Positions 34,159-43,851 are shown, counted from the stretch's first letter. The stretch is 64,000 nucleotides of DNA from CBDCUF01 sp965222525 (GCA_965222525.1 OZ244955.1:2050218-2114217), one strand, 5' to 3'. Program-made: numbers and translations. The notes: a model not told the origin generated them from the letters alone.

Positions 34159-34596
34159 ATGGCACATGCCAGAACACAAATAAGACAACGGATTATCCAG
34201 ACTCTAACTGGACTGCCGACCACTAAGAAGCGTGTGTTCGGTTCTAGGGTTTATCCGATGGATATTGATTCTTTGCCGGGAATTGCCGTCTACACTCTCT
34301 CCGAGCAATCGGAACCTGCAACTATGAATAGCAGGTTAGTGCGGATGCTGGATGTTGCAGTCGAGATATATGCCAAACTAGCCGATGATATTGACGGACT
34401 CATTGACAAGATTGCAGTGGAGGTGGAATCAGCAATCGCTGCTGATACAGATATTCTGGATATGGTGAAGTGGATAAACCTTACTGAGACAAAAATAGAA
34501 ATTTCCGGCGATGGAGAAAAGCCGGTTGCTGTAGCAACTCTTACTTTCTCCGTGCGCTATGAAACTCTGGAGAATAACCCGCAAGATTTTGTGTAA
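34159..34596 (+). CDS. Minor tail protein U-like (tail terminator)
   Basis: A 145-residue protein one base after the previous gene. The early segment (RTQIRQRIIQTLTGLPTTKKRVF.SRVYPM) and the following strand pattern are typical of lambda gpU-like tail terminators. The order joining protein, U, tube, G/GT, tape measure is that of lambda. Confidence 0.7.
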   Translation: MAHARTQIRQRIIQTLTGLPTTKKRVFGSRVYPMDIDSLPGIAVYTLSEQSEPATMNSRLVRMLDVAVEIYAKLADDIDGLIDKIAVEVESAIAADTDILDMVKWINLTETKIEISGDGEKPVAVATLTFSVRYETLENNPQDFV

Positions 34597-34613
34597 CAAT
34601 ATAGGAGGAAGAT

Positions 34614-35012
34614 ATGGCAACACATGCTGGTAAGGAAGGACAGGTCAAGGTTGGCTCTGACCAGATTAAGGAAGTGAAGGAATGGTCGATTGATGAAACT
34701 GCCGAGACGGTTGATAGCACTTCATTAGATAACGCTGGTTGGCGAACTCATAAACCTACGCTTAATTCATGGTCGGGATCGCTCAGTTTATTCTGGGATG
34801 AAACTGATACTAATGGTCAGGGTGCACTTACCATAGGTGCTGCCGTAGCAATTCTCAATTTCTATCCGGAAGGCGATGCCACCGGTGACAGATTTGCCTC
34901 CGGTTCTGCTACTATAACCGGAGTTTCTACCAGTGCAGCTGTTGATGGGATGGTGGAACAATCAATTTCATTTCAGGGCAATGGTGCATTGACCTGGTCT
35001 GATGTCGTTTAA
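34614..35012 (+). CDS. Phage tail tube protein
   Basis: A 132-residue beta-rich protein with an AGGAGG ribosome binding site. The start (THAGKEGQVKVGSDQIKEVK) and end (VEQSISFQGNGALTW) are typical of tail tube proteins of siphophages. It polymerises around the tape measure to build the tail tube. Confidence 0.8.
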   Translation: MATHAGKEGQVKVGSDQIKEVKEWSIDETAETVDSTSLDNAGWRTHKPTLNSWSGSLSLFWDETDTNGQGALTIGAAVAILNFYPEGDATGDRFASGSATITGVSTSAAVDGMVEQSISFQGNGALTWSDVV

Positions 35013-35022
35013 AGGAGGAAAT

Positions 35023-35379
35023 ATGTCAAGACTAATAGAAAAGGCCGTAAATCATTATAAGGATTTAACTTCTGAGCCTAGAAAAATCCTCGTTCCAGAG
35101 TGGAGTGAGGATGGAGAAGATCCGGTTGTTATATATGCTACCCCGCTAACTTTATCTGAACGCCAGAGATTACAACGTGATTCTCGTGATGATCTGGAAC
35201 TTGCCTCACATATTCTGCTACTTAAAGCCAAGGATGCTAATGGTGAGCCTTATTTTAAACAGGAAGAAAGATTGCAGCTCATGAAAAGTGTGGATAGCTC
35301 CATAGTTGCTAAAATTGCTGCCCGGATTATTGGTACTGCCAGTGATGGTGAGAGAATTGAGGAATTTGAGGGAAACTAA
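35023..35379 (+). CDS. Tail assembly chaperone, short form (gpG-like)
   Basis: 118 residues from the ATG at 35023, preceded by AGGAGG; an in-frame ATG at 35002 lies inside the tube gene. Acidic, helical protein in the position of lambda gpG. The stop TAA at 35377 immediately follows the slippery heptamer GGGAAAC, so some ribosomes should continue in the -1 frame. Confidence 0.8.
   Translation: MSRLIEKAVNHYKDLTSEPRKILVPEWSEDGEDPVVIYATPLTLSERQRLQRDSRDDLELASHILLLKAKDANGEPYFKQEERLQLMKSVDSSIVAKIAARIIGTASDGERIEEFEGN
35370..35376 (+). promoter_or_regulatory. Programmed -1 ribosomal frameshift site GGGAAAC
   Basis: In the gpG frame the codons read G-GGA-AAC followed directly by TAA, a canonical X-XXY-YYZ slippery heptamer. 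Lambda uses GGGAAAG at the equivalent site. The -1 frame is open for 51 codons beyond it. Confidence 0.8.
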
Positions 35380-35531
35380 AAAGCGATCCGGAAATGTTCA
35401 TGATTTTTCGGGTCGGTAATCTCTTGAGCAAAACAGTATCAGAGGTGCTGGAAATGTCAGTAACAGAATTTATGGGATGGATAGCATATCTAAATATCAT
35501 AGAGAAGAATCATGACCGGAGTAAGATTTGA
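35376..35531 (+). CDS. Frameshift extension of the tail chaperone (gpT-like part of gpGT)
   Basis: The -1 frame encodes 51 more residues (LKSDPEMFMIFRVGNLLSKT, then EVLEMSVTEFMGWIAYLNII) before TGA at 35529. The segment SVTEFMGWIAYL is typical of the second tail-chaperone domain of siphophages. It has no convincing own start, so it is predicted to be made only as a fusion of about 169 residues with the upstream frame. It overlaps the tape-measure start by 20 bases. Confidence 0.75.
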   Translation, partial: LKSDPEMFMIFRVGNLLSKTVSEVLEMSVTEFMGWIAYLNIIEKNHDRSKI

Positions 35532-37242
35532 TATACAGGCTCATGATAAGACAGGTCGGGCATTTCAATCGGTAAAAAGAGGTTTGGGATCGGTAAATGG
35601 TGCAGTTGCCGGTGTCAGCAGAGCATTTAACAGTATGGCAACTCTTGTTGCCGGAGCTTTGACCGGTGCGGTGGCAAAATCCATTCTCGATACTGGTGAT
35701 AGGATCCACAAACTCGGCCAGCAACTGGAAATCAGTACAGAGATCATATCAGAATACAGGTTAGCAGCAGAACTTACCGGCTCATCTATGGAAACATTCG
35801 CCAAGGGGATGACCAAATTGGGCAAAAGTGTGTCTGATGCCACTAATGGTCTATCCACTCCTAAGCGAGCATTTGAGGAGTTGGAGATTTCCGTTGAAGA
35901 GATCAAATCCCTCAATATCGATGAACAGTTTGAAGTTGTCGCAGAAGCCATATCCAAGGTAGAGAATCCAGCGCAGCGAGTCCGGATTGCCATGGACATT
36001 ATGGGACGCTCCGGGACTGAGTTACTTCCAGCTCTTAGTGGTGGCGCAGAGGGACTCAGGGCAATGCGGGAAGAAGCCCAGCAATTGGGACTGACATTAT
36101 CGCAGGAAGATGCTGAAACTATAGCTGAGTTTAATGATTCTCTGACCAGACTAAAATTATCAATGGAGGCTCTGGCCAGAACTATATTGGTAAATATCCT
36201 TCCTGCTATTACTGATCTTTCTGATGGTATTAAGGAGTTAATGGTTGATGGTGAAACTTCCAGTAAGTTCTTCAATGAATTGGGATTAGGATTTTTAGGT
36301 ATTGCCAATAGTGTAGGATTGGTTAGCGATGAAATGCTCGATCTGGCTGCTGATGAGGCGTTTGAGCGAATAAATGAGAATCAGAAGAAAATAAACCGCA
36401 CATTCAGGGAATTTAAGGAAGTTGGTATTGAGTCTGCCGATGATGTAGCGGAGAGTTTGAAGAAAGTCAGGGAAGAACAGGATAATCTAGACCGGATTGC
36501 GGATAAAATCAAATCCGGGCTTAAAACCCCGGTAGATAAGTTCAATGATTCTGTAGCTGAATTAAATCTGGTGATGGATGCTGGTAAAATTACTCAAAGT
36601 GAGTATAATGCAGAATTGGAGAGATTGCGTACCACTCTCGATAAAACCAATGAAAAAACTGCTACCCTTACCAAACAAACTGAGGAACTAAACTTCATAC
36701 AGAAACTCACCGAAGAAGGATTGAAAGGTGAGATAAAAAGCTGGGAAGATTTGGGCAGAGTAGCAATAAATATCCTACAAGATATTATCAATCAGAAGAT
36801 AAAAGCTGCAAGTGTTGGTGGTAGCGGAGGATCTGGTGATATTCTTGGTTCATTATTTAGCTTAGGAACTAGTTTCTTTGGTGGCGGGTCATTTGCATCT
36901 ACCGGTGGCATTCCGCCCGGTGGATTTGCAGCTGCAACCGGTGTTCCATTCGCCGGATTTGCCAATGGTGGATCATTTAAGGTTGGTGGCTCCGGTGGTA
37001 CTGATAAAACTCCGGTTAGTTTTATGGCCACCAGAGGTGAACAAGTTACGGTAAAAACTCCAGGACAACAGGGTAAGGACGGAATTATCATCAACTATAA
37101 TATTGATGCAAAAGGTGCATCTCCCGGTGTCAGCACAGAAATTATTGATGCGCTTAAAAAAATAGACTCCAGTATAGAATCCCGTGCCAAGCGGGTTGTG
37201 CAAAATGAAGTTCAGAGAAATCCAGCATTTCTAGTGGGGTGA
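35512..37242 (+). CDS. Tail tape measure protein
   Basis: A 576-residue protein. The N-terminus (RFDIQAHDKTGRAFQSVKRG), the hydrophobic stretch near residue 40-60, the coiled-coil centre and the Gly-rich hydrophobic C-terminal region (GSGDILGSLFSLGTSFFGGG) are typical of small lambda-family tape measures. It sets tail length. At 1.5 angstrom per helical residue this implies a tail of somewhat under 90 nm. Confidence 0.85.
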   Translation: MTGVRFDIQAHDKTGRAFQSVKRGLGSVNGAVAGVSRAFNSMATLVAGALTGAVAKSILDTGDRIHKLGQQLEISTEIISEYRLAAELTGSSMETFAKGMTKLGKSVSDATNGLSTPKRAFEELEISVEEIKSLNIDEQFEVVAEAISKVENPAQRVRIAMDIMGRSGTELLPALSGGAEGLRAMREEAQQLGLTLSQEDAETIAEFNDSLTRLKLSMEALARTILVNILPAITDLSDGIKELMVDGETSSKFFNELGLGFLGIANSVGLVSDEMLDLAADEAFERINENQKKINRTFREFKEVGIESADDVAESLKKVREEQDNLDRIADKIKSGLKTPVDKFNDSVAELNLVMDAGKITQSEYNAELERLRTTLDKTNEKTATLTKQTEELNFIQKLTEEGLKGEIKSWEDLGRVAINILQDIINQKIKAASVGGSGGSGDILGSLFSLGTSFFGGGSFASTGGIPPGGFAAATGVPFAGFANGGSFKVGGSGGTDKTPVSFMATRGEQVTVKTPGQQGKDGIIINYNIDAKGASPGVSTEIIDALKKIDSSIESRAKRVVQNEVQRNPAFLVG

Positions 37243-37243
37243 T

Positions 37244-37870
37244 ATGATAACTTACCCGCTAGATATACCACCATCACCCGGATTTAAGAGCTTTACTTTT
37301 ACACCGCAAGCAACTGTTGCTGTAACCCAGTCTCCATCTTCCGGTAAAATGCAGGTGCAAAGATTTGCCCGTCAGCTTATCGGTATTAGTGTCCAACTGC
37401 CACCAATGACCAGAGATGAGGCCGAGCAGTGGAATAGTTTCTTGCTCAAACTCAACGGTAAGGAAGGAACATTCCTTATAGGTGATCCTGCTGGCAAAAT
37501 ACCCAAGGGTGGTGCAGCGGGCAATCCCGGAACACCATTAGTAAAAGGTGCAGCTCAAACTGCCAATCAGCTGGTTATTGATGGAGTTCCTGCATCTGTA
37601 ACAGGATATTTGAAAGCTGGTGATTATATCCAGTTAGGATCTCTGTCTACTGCACGGATTTATAAGGTTCTTGATGATGCGGATAGTAATGCATCCGGTG
37701 AAGTCACCCTGACTATCTGGCCAGATCTGAGATCATCTCCTGCGGATAATGAGACGGTGATAGTAAGTGATGCTAAGGGGCGGTTCCGCCTTACTTCTAA
37801 CGAAATGCCGTGGTCGGTTGATGAGGCAGCTTTATATGATGTTGGGTTTAGCGCAATTGAGGCGATATAA
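37244..37870 (+). CDS. Distal tail / minor tail protein
   Basis: A 208-residue beta-rich protein directly after the tape measure, in the position of the distal tail protein. LPPMTRDEAEQWNSFLLKLNGKEGTF is the typical tail-tip domain start. It overlaps the next start by one base. Confidence 0.65.
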   Translation: MITYPLDIPPSPGFKSFTFTPQATVAVTQSPSSGKMQVQRFARQLIGISVQLPPMTRDEAEQWNSFLLKLNGKEGTFLIGDPAGKIPKGGAAGNPGTPLVKGAAQTANQLVIDGVPASVTGYLKAGDYIQLGSLSTARIYKVLDDADSNASGEVTLTIWPDLRSSPADNETVIVSDAKGRFRLTSNEMPWSVDEAALYDVGFSAIEAI

Positions 37871-38427
37871 TGGCAAGGAATTTGACAAATGGTATGGTGA
37901 CTCACTTCACATCTGAAAATACCAGGCCAATATTACTGATAAAGGGAGAATTTGATTCCGGTAATCTTAATTTATGGACGGGACTAGGAGAGTTATTCTG
38001 GAATGGTGAAGTATATAACGGCTCCGGAGAGATTCTTAAAATCTCCAAGATTGAGGAAACAACGGAACTCAAAGCCACCGGAGTAACTTTTACATTATCC
38101 GGTGTGGAGCCTGATTTAATAAGTTTGGCATTAAATGAGCCATATCAGGGCAGAGCAGCATCACTCTATATCGCAGCCGTTGATGAAAGCGGCATCTTAG
38201 TTCCAGATCCATTTTTGATGTTTGAAGCAGAAATGGATGTAATGAATATCAGTGATGATGTGGATGATCCGGTAATTACATTATCGGTGGAAAATATTCT
38301 GGTGTCACTTCGCCGGGTCATCAAGAGATTCTGGACTAAGGAAGATCAGGCTCTGGAGTTTCCTGATGATCAGGCATTTGATCTTATACCCAGCTTGCAG
38401 GAAAAGGAGATTATCTTTGGTAGATAG
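37870..38427 (+). CDS. DUF2163-like tail tip (baseplate) protein
   Basis: A 185-residue protein beginning ARNLTNGMVTHFTSENTRPI, then LWTGLGELFWNGEVYNGSGE, the signature layout of the DUF2163 N-terminal domain found in GTA and siphophage tail tips. In those systems it is followed by an NlpC/P60-like gene and a large host-interaction protein, exactly as here. Confidence 0.7.
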   Translation: MARNLTNGMVTHFTSENTRPILLIKGEFDSGNLNLWTGLGELFWNGEVYNGSGEILKISKIEETTELKATGVTFTLSGVEPDLISLALNEPYQGRAASLYIAAVDESGILVPDPFLMFEAEMDVMNISDDVDDPVITLSVENILVSLRRVIKRFWTKEDQALEFPDDQAFDLIPSLQEKEIIFGR

Positions 38428-38848
38428 AAAAAAGAACTGGGTTCAGTGTTTAGAGCGACAGATTTATGAATCTGCGAGTAAAGAGTTTCGCTGGAGTGAA
38501 CATGATTGTACTATGTTTGCCTGCAATTGTATTTTGGCAATAACCGGAATTGACCCAGCTGCGAATTTCAGAGGAAAGTACCATAATAAAAAAGAAACAG
38601 CGGTTATTTTACAAAATTATGCCGGTGATGGATTGCTAGAAGCAGCTGATAAAATGTGTGCAGAATCCGACTTTGCTAAAATTCCTCCACTCAAAGCTCA
38701 GAGAGGTGATGTTATATATCTAACGTTGGAAGTTGGTGGCACGCTCGGAATAGTAAGTTTGAACGGCAAGGAAATCCTGATTGCTGCTAAAAAAGGACTC
38801 ACCACCAGACCACTAGAAATGGCTGAATACGCCTGGAGGGTTGGATAA
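38417..38848 (+). CDS. NlpC/P60-type (DUF6950-like) tail-tip protein
   Basis: About 143 residues from a TTG at 38417 with AAGGAG properly spaced; the frame extends further upstream but inside the previous gene. The segment FRWSEHDCTMFACNCILAITG contains the Cys of papain-like NlpC/P60 proteins, and LKAQRGDVIYL is the usual second block, although the His part is not obvious. In related tails it is a peptidoglycan-active subunit used in entry. Confidence 0.65.
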   Translation: MVDRKKNWVQCLERQIYESASKEFRWSEHDCTMFACNCILAITGIDPAANFRGKYHNKKETAVILQNYAGDGLLEAADKMCAESDFAKIPPLKAQRGDVIYLTLEVGGTLGIVSLNGKEILIAAKKGLTTRPLEMAEYAWRVG

Positions 38849-41800
38849 TGCCACAAGCAGCACCTCTTATTATCAGTGCGGCAGTGGCAGCTGGCCAGTC
38901 TGCTGCGGTTGGATTTACTATCGGTGCGCTGACTGTCGGGCAGACTGCTCTGGTAATTGGTGGTGCATCTCTAGGGTTGGGGTTGCTTTCAACATCACTA
39001 TCCTCAAAACCTAAATCTCCCGGATTTACTCCGGTATCTGATAATAGAACTGAGCTTATAAGACAGGCTGCTGCTCCGAGAAGAATAATATATGGTGAGG
39101 CCAGATTATCCGGTGCAATGTTTATTGCCGAAGGTGATAATGGTGATGGGTTTACCAGAATTGCTGTATTGCTGGCTACCCATGAGGTGCAGGAAATCGG
39201 CGCAGTATATCTCAATGATGATCCGATATACCCCACAGATATTGATGCGTCAGGTAATATTATTTCCGGTAAGTATGCTGGCAAAGTCAGGATAAAGAAG
39301 CATCTTGGTGGTGATGATCAAATTGCTGATCCGGATTTGGTGGCAGAGGTTGCAGAGGCTAATAATAATTTCAGGGCAAGAGGTAATGCATATCTGTTTA
39401 TCCGGTTTAAATATGATAGAGAGATATTTCCGCTGGGTATGCCTAAGCCATCGGCCGAAGTTAAGGGTAAGAAATTCTTTGATCCGAGATCCGGTGTAGA
39501 AGAATGGTCATTAAATCCTATTCTGGCGGCAAGGGACTATCTCACTAACACAAGATATGGCTATAGTGAAAAAGTCAGCAGAATTGATGATTCCACAGTG
39601 ATTGCCTCAGCCAATATATGTGATGAGTTTGTAAATTCAAAAAATACACCAACCGATAATATATCCCATAATGTTACCAGCATTGATATTGCAAGAGATG
39701 CTATATCGCTGGATTCTGAGATTTGTAAGTTTCAGACTGGTGATAGAGTTGAGGTATCATCTGATGGTACTTTACCGGGTGGAATTACAGCTTCCACTTC
39801 ATATTACACCATAATTGAAAAAAGACGTAAAACTGATGACGTTGATGTAGAAATCAAACTGGCAGCTTCATACGATGATGCACTTGCCGGTATTGCTGTA
39901 GATATAACTTCTGCCGGTAGTGGTAATATAAAAATTATCAAAACCGGAGAGTCGAGATATACATGCAGTGGTGTTATTATAGTTGAGCGCGATCCCTGGG
40001 ATATTCTGACAGATCTCAGAACTTCATTTGCCGGTAAGATCATCAATACTGGCGGATTGTGGTATATTATTGCTGGAAGTTGGCAGTCTCCAACAATATC
40101 GTTGGGTGAGGATGATCTGGTCTCACTGCCTGAGATGCAAACCCGCCATTCCAGAAGAGAGCGGTTTAATACGGTAAAAGGTCTATATATCTCACCGCTA
40201 AATTATGACCAGACTAATGAATATCCAGCTGTCAGCAGCAGTATCTATACATCAGAAGATAGTGTGGAACCAATTCTCTTTGATTATGACCTGCCATTTA
40301 CTACCAGATCTCAAACCGCACAAAGACTGGCTCGAATTGAGCTGAACAAGCACCGAAGAGAAATATTCTTAAAAATCCGTACCAATCTGTCAGGGTTTTT
40401 GGTGCAGGCCGGTGATACAGTGCAATTCTCATACCCCAGATTCGGGTTTGTTGATAAATCGTTTGAGGTAGTAGAATGGGGATTTGTTGTTGAGGAACAG
40501 GAAGGTTCTCCGATAATTATTGTTGAAATGGGCTTGAGGGAATCTGATGCAACAGTATTTGATTTTGATGAAACAACAGATGAGATTCTGGTGCAACCTC
40601 CACCAAGATCAACTCTACCAAATCCGTTTAATACTGCACCACCGAGTAATCTTCTGCTCTCTAGCGGCACTAATGAATTATTTGTTGGCAGTGATGGTAC
40701 AGTGGTATCAGGAATAAGAGCATCATGGGATGCACCGGTAGATGCGTTTGTTGGCAGTTACGAACTGCAATATAAAAAATCCTCTACTACCAAATATAAC
40801 AGCATTGTCCTACCGTCAGATGCAACGGAACATATTATCGGTGCAGTGGAAGATGGTGTTGCATATGACATCAGAATCAGTGCCACTAATACATTTGGTG
40901 TGCCAAGTAGTTTTATAGAATCATTAAATCATATTGTTATTGGTAAAACTGAACCTCCGCCAACTCCGACATTATTTAAGGTAACCAGACTTGCTGATGG
41001 TACCAGAAGGTTTGAATTTTCTCTAACGCCGCTGGCAGATGATGTGCGGGTTGGTGGTGGATTTAAGATTAGATTTAAATTGGGAACTGAGACCAGCTGG
41101 AATGCAATGACAGATCTGCATGAAGGACTACTTACCGTGTCTCCTTTTGAAACTAATGAACTTTCTGCCGGTGATTACACATTTGCCTGTAAAGCGGTTG
41201 ATAGCAGCGGTAATGAAAGTATTAATGCGCTGTTTATTCAGGCTACGCTTGGAAATCCCAGACTACGCAGTTCATTATACCAACAAATTGAGCATCCCAC
41301 CTGGCTTGGGGTAAAAACTAATTGTTTTGCTGATGGTGATGGGACTCTCAGAGCAACTTCTACCGGAACATGGGACGATTTGCCGGCAAGTTGGGATCTG
41401 CTTTCTGGTAAGTGGGACACTATAGTTTCCCAGAATACCAGCATTACCTATGAAACCTTGGAAATAGATCTAGGTCTGGAATTAACATTTACTCCTCTGG
41501 CTAGCATATCGGTAAATGGTACTCCGGTTATTGAGGTAAAAGTTGGCAGTAGTACTGATGGTGGTGTAGTTGGCAGCTGGGTTGATATTAATACTATCGG
41601 CCAGGTTAAGGATAAGCAATATGTGCAGTACAGGGTTCAGGTGACAGATACGGTTGCACCATCAATAGAATCGATGATTATCATTCTGGATGGTGAGGTT
41701 AATATCGAGGATTTTGAGGATGTAAATACTGCTATAGAAAACTCCCCATGGTTCAATCGCATTGCTGCCGGTCATTTCCAGGTTGGATCTAAGGAAGGAG

Positions 41801-41982
41801 CTATAACTTCTATCACCAGAGCAGGATTAACATTACAGAATGTTGGTGCAGGCTGGACGTGGGAGATAATAAATAAAAACAGCCTCGTTAATGGTCTACC
41901 GGCTGCCGAGTTCAAGGTCTACAATAATTCTGCATCACTTGCTGATGCAATTATAGATGTTGAACTAAAAGGCGTAGCTTAA
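38848..41982 (+). CDS. Tail tip / host-specificity protein (J-like)
   Basis: A 1044-residue protein. It starts with hydrophobic Ala/Gly-rich segments (residues 1-50), has the J-like core with RIIYGEARLSGAMFIAEGDN and RIAVLLATHEVQEIGAVYLN, and a C-terminal half with fibronectin-type-III-like repeats (residues 600-800). It is probably the central tail fibre or hub that determines host contact. The gene overlaps the previous stop by one base. Confidence 0.8.
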   Translation: MPQAAPLIISAAVAAGQSAAVGFTIGALTVGQTALVIGGASLGLGLLSTSLSSKPKSPGFTPVSDNRTELIRQAAAPRRIIYGEARLSGAMFIAEGDNGDGFTRIAVLLATHEVQEIGAVYLNDDPIYPTDIDASGNIISGKYAGKVRIKKHLGGDDQIADPDLVAEVAEANNNFRARGNAYLFIRFKYDREIFPLGMPKPSAEVKGKKFFDPRSGVEEWSLNPILAARDYLTNTRYGYSEKVSRIDDSTVIASANICDEFVNSKNTPTDNISHNVTSIDIARDAISLDSEICKFQTGDRVEVSSDGTLPGGITASTSYYTIIEKRRKTDDVDVEIKLAASYDDALAGIAVDITSAGSGNIKIIKTGESRYTCSGVIIVERDPWDILTDLRTSFAGKIINTGGLWYIIAGSWQSPTISLGEDDLVSLPEMQTRHSRRERFNTVKGLYISPLNYDQTNEYPAVSSSIYTSEDSVEPILFDYDLPFTTRSQTAQRLARIELNKHRREIFLKIRTNLSGFLVQAGDTVQFSYPRFGFVDKSFEVVEWGFVVEEQEGSPIIIVEMGLRESDATVFDFDETTDEILVQPPPRSTLPNPFNTAPPSNLLLSSGTNELFVGSDGTVVSGIRASWDAPVDAFVGSYELQYKKSSTTKYNSIVLPSDATEHIIGAVEDGVAYDIRISATNTFGVPSSFIESLNHIVIGKTEPPPTPTLFKVTRLADGTRRFEFSLTPLADDVRVGGGFKIRFKLGTETSWNAMTDLHEGLLTVSPFETNELSAGDYTFACKAVDSSGNESINALFIQATLGNPRLRSSLYQQIEHPTWLGVKTNCFADGDGTLRATSTGTWDDLPASWDLLSGKWDTIVSQNTSITYETLEIDLGLELTFTPLASISVNGTPVIEVKVGSSTDGGVVGSWVDINTIGQVKDKQYVQYRVQVTDTVAPSIESMIIILDGEVNIEDFEDVNTAIENSPWFNRIAAGHFQVGSKEGAITSITRAGLTLQNVGAGWTWEIINKNSLVNGLPAAEFKVYNNSASLADAIIDVELKGVA

Positions 41983-41985
41983 AAA

Positions 41986-42978
41986 ATGGCTCTACCGGCA
42001 AATGCTTCTAATACCAATACTGATCAATCGACTGATGATCCGAAACAGGCACGTACTGATATTAATGACCTGATTACCAAGTTTAATGATCTACTTGCTC
42101 ATCTGAATTTATCTCCTTTAACCAGTACTCCTTTGACCCTTGGTTCAGGCTTGGCATCGAGTGGCGGTACTATCAAGATCAATGATTTAGGCGTTATATT
42201 ATCAATGCTGGCGGCAAATTCTGTTGATACATCAAAGATCGTAAATGGTGCTGTCACTCTTGCCAAACTTGCAAATGGTACTGCTGGTGAAATTATCAGC
42301 TTTAATAACCTTAATGCCCCAGCAGCAGTGAATACTGGTAATGTTGGGCAGTTCTTAAAGAGCAATGGTGCCGGGCAACTTCCATCATTTGCCGATCTGA
42401 ATGTTACTCCTCCGACTATCCAAGTGTTTACTGCATCAGGAACCTGGACAAAACCAACCGGATGCACGAGGGTTAAAGTTACCGTTATTGGCGGCGGTGG
42501 AGGAGGTGGTAGTCATGGTCAGGCAGCAGCAGGAGCTGGTGGCGGTGGAACTGCTATTGAATATATCGATGTCGCGTCCGTTTCTTCTGTCAGTATAACT
42601 GTTGGGGCTGGTGGGGCAGGACAGACATTCTCTGCTGGCGGCAATGGAGGAACATCATCTTTTGGTAGTTTTTGTTCCGCGACAGGAGGGACTGCTGCTA
42701 GTGGTGTTGCAAATGGAGGTTCAGGTGCTGGTTCGGGAGGTAATATCAATATATCCGGTGGTGATGGCGGGGTTGGACTCAGTGCCGATATTATCAATCA
42801 TAAATATATTTCCGGAGCTGGTGGTGGTTCAATATTAGGTCAGGGAGGTCTTACTGTTCCTAGCGGTAATGGACAAAATGGCAAGGGGTACGGTGCTGGT
42901 GGCGGAGGTGGAGCATTTAACGGTAATGGTGGAGCTGGTTCTGCCGGAATTGTAATAGTTGAGGAGTATTATGGCTAG
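41986..42978 (+). CDS. Glycine-rich tail fibre protein
   Basis: A 330-residue protein. The first 130 residues are helical and strand-rich fibre repeats; residues 145-165 (IQVFTASGTWTKPTGCTRVK) open a Gly-rich domain that runs to the end (VTVIGGGGGGGS, GGGGGAFNGNGGAGSAGIVI). This design, poly-Gly-II-like, is typical of phage tail fibre tips. The start follows the previous stop by three bases. Confidence 0.75.
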   Translation: MALPANASNTNTDQSTDDPKQARTDINDLITKFNDLLAHLNLSPLTSTPLTLGSGLASSGGTIKINDLGVILSMLAANSVDTSKIVNGAVTLAKLANGTAGEIISFNNLNAPAAVNTGNVGQFLKSNGAGQLPSFADLNVTPPTIQVFTASGTWTKPTGCTRVKVTVIGGGGGGGSHGQAAAGAGGGGTAIEYIDVASVSSVSITVGAGGAGQTFSAGGNGGTSSFGSFCSATGGTAASGVANGGSGAGSGGNINISGGDGGVGLSADIINHKYISGAGGGSILGQGGLTVPSGNGQNGKGYGAGGGGGAFNGNGGAGSAGIVIVEEYYG

Positions 42979-43327
42979 AAAAGCGTTGGTGCATAATGGT
43001 GAGATAATCCAGATTGAGAATAAAGTATTTGATGTCCACAAGGATCTCAAATGGATTGATATTGATGACCTTACCAAGATTGGTGACCAGTTTGACGGGG
43101 CTAAAGTTATAAAAAAGCCTGATTCACCTCTACCACCTGAACCTGATTATTTAGAAAAAAGAAAAATCGATAAGGCAAAAGAGATCTCTCAGGTTGAAAT
43201 TAATGAAGCGGTGATTGAGACTATGAACCAATTGAAGCTCAATAATGTTCTGAACTTACCTTCCAAGGCCGATGCGGTGGTTAATAAGTCGTTGGCAATT
43301 GATAACCGTCATAAGAAACCGGAATGA
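42971..43327 (+). CDS. Prophage late protein, unknown
   Basis: 118 residues from the ATG at 42971, overlapping the fibre stop. It begins with a short beta region (ALVHNGEIIQIENKVFDVHK), contains a Pro-rich linker and a helical end. Small proteins of this form commonly follow phage tail fibre genes and may assist fibre assembly; the role is inferred only from position. Confidence 0.55.
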   Translation: MARKALVHNGEIIQIENKVFDVHKDLKWIDIDDLTKIGDQFDGAKVIKKPDSPLPPEPDYLEKRKIDKAKEISQVEINEAVIETMNQLKLNNVLNLPSKADAVVNKSLAIDNRHKKPE

Positions 43328-43581
43328 ATATGGCACTCAGCACAGATGACATAAAGCTGGTGGTACAGGAAACAGTTCACGAAACCCTGATAAAAATCGG
43401 GTTTGATCTGGAACATCCCGTATCCACCCAGCAGGATATAGCTTTCTTACGAAAATCCCGCAAACGATGTGAATCAGTAATAGCAAAGTTAGTGGCCACG
43501 TTGGTCACAGCCGGTGTGTTGGCGGGATTCACCGGAGCTGGCTGGGCTATTATTGAGTTCGTCAAACAGACTGGAGGTTAA
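43324..43581 (+). CDS. Small membrane protein, DUF6127-like
   Basis: An 85-residue protein with an N-terminal helical segment and one C-terminal transmembrane helix (KLVATLVTAGVLAGFTGAGW). It lies in the lysis region, just before a two-helix holin candidate. It overlaps the preceding stop. A pinholin or antiholin-like role is possible. Confidence 0.6.
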   Translation: MNMALSTDDIKLVVQETVHETLIKIGFDLEHPVSTQQDIAFLRKSRKRCESVIAKLVATLVTAGVLAGFTGAGWAIIEFVKQTGG

Positions 43582-43582
43582 A

Positions 43583-43774
43583 ATGAAGTTTGTACGTAAA
43601 ATTCTAGATAGGCTTAAAGAACCGTCATCCTATGCATCTCTGGCAGCAGGTTTAGCGATCATCAACGTAAGTGTTGATGCAGAATTGCTAAAATATATCA
43701 CAGCTGCTGGTACAGGTGTTGCTGGGATTATCGGCTTCTTCCTTGCCGAAAAAGGTGAGAAGAAAAATGCATAA
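43583..43774 (+). CDS. Holin-like small membrane protein
   Basis: 63 residues from the ATG at 43583; the longer upstream frame overlaps the previous gene and is unlikely. Two hydrophobic segments (ASLAAGLAIINVSV and ITAAGTGVAGIIGFFLA) with a basic N-terminus and charged tail (EKGEKKNA). This is a typical small phage holin layout. Confidence 0.65.
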   Translation: MKFVRKILDRLKEPSSYASLAAGLAIINVSVDAELLKYITAAGTGVAGIIGFFLAEKGEKKNA

Positions 43775-43847
43775 ACTAATACTTGGTGTGGCCATTTCTC
43801 TGCCTCACATACTATCAGGCTGCACCGAGTTCCTATGGCCGGGATAA
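43767..43847 (+). CDS. Tiny lipoprotein candidate
   Basis: ATG at 43767, overlapping the holin-like stop. The 26-residue product has a hydrophobic signal with a lipobox-like LSGC, leaving only eight mature residues (CTEFLWPG). It is too short for most gene finders. It may be a lysis-associated outer-membrane lipopeptide or a leader for the gene at 43852. Confidence 0.45.
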   Translation: MHKLILGVAISLPHILSGCTEFLWPG

Positions 43848-43851
43848 AATC

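Noticed and set aside
35565..36308. 247-codon minus-strand frame inside the tape measure gene
   Set aside because: Antisense shadow with Ser/Ala-rich, low-information product.
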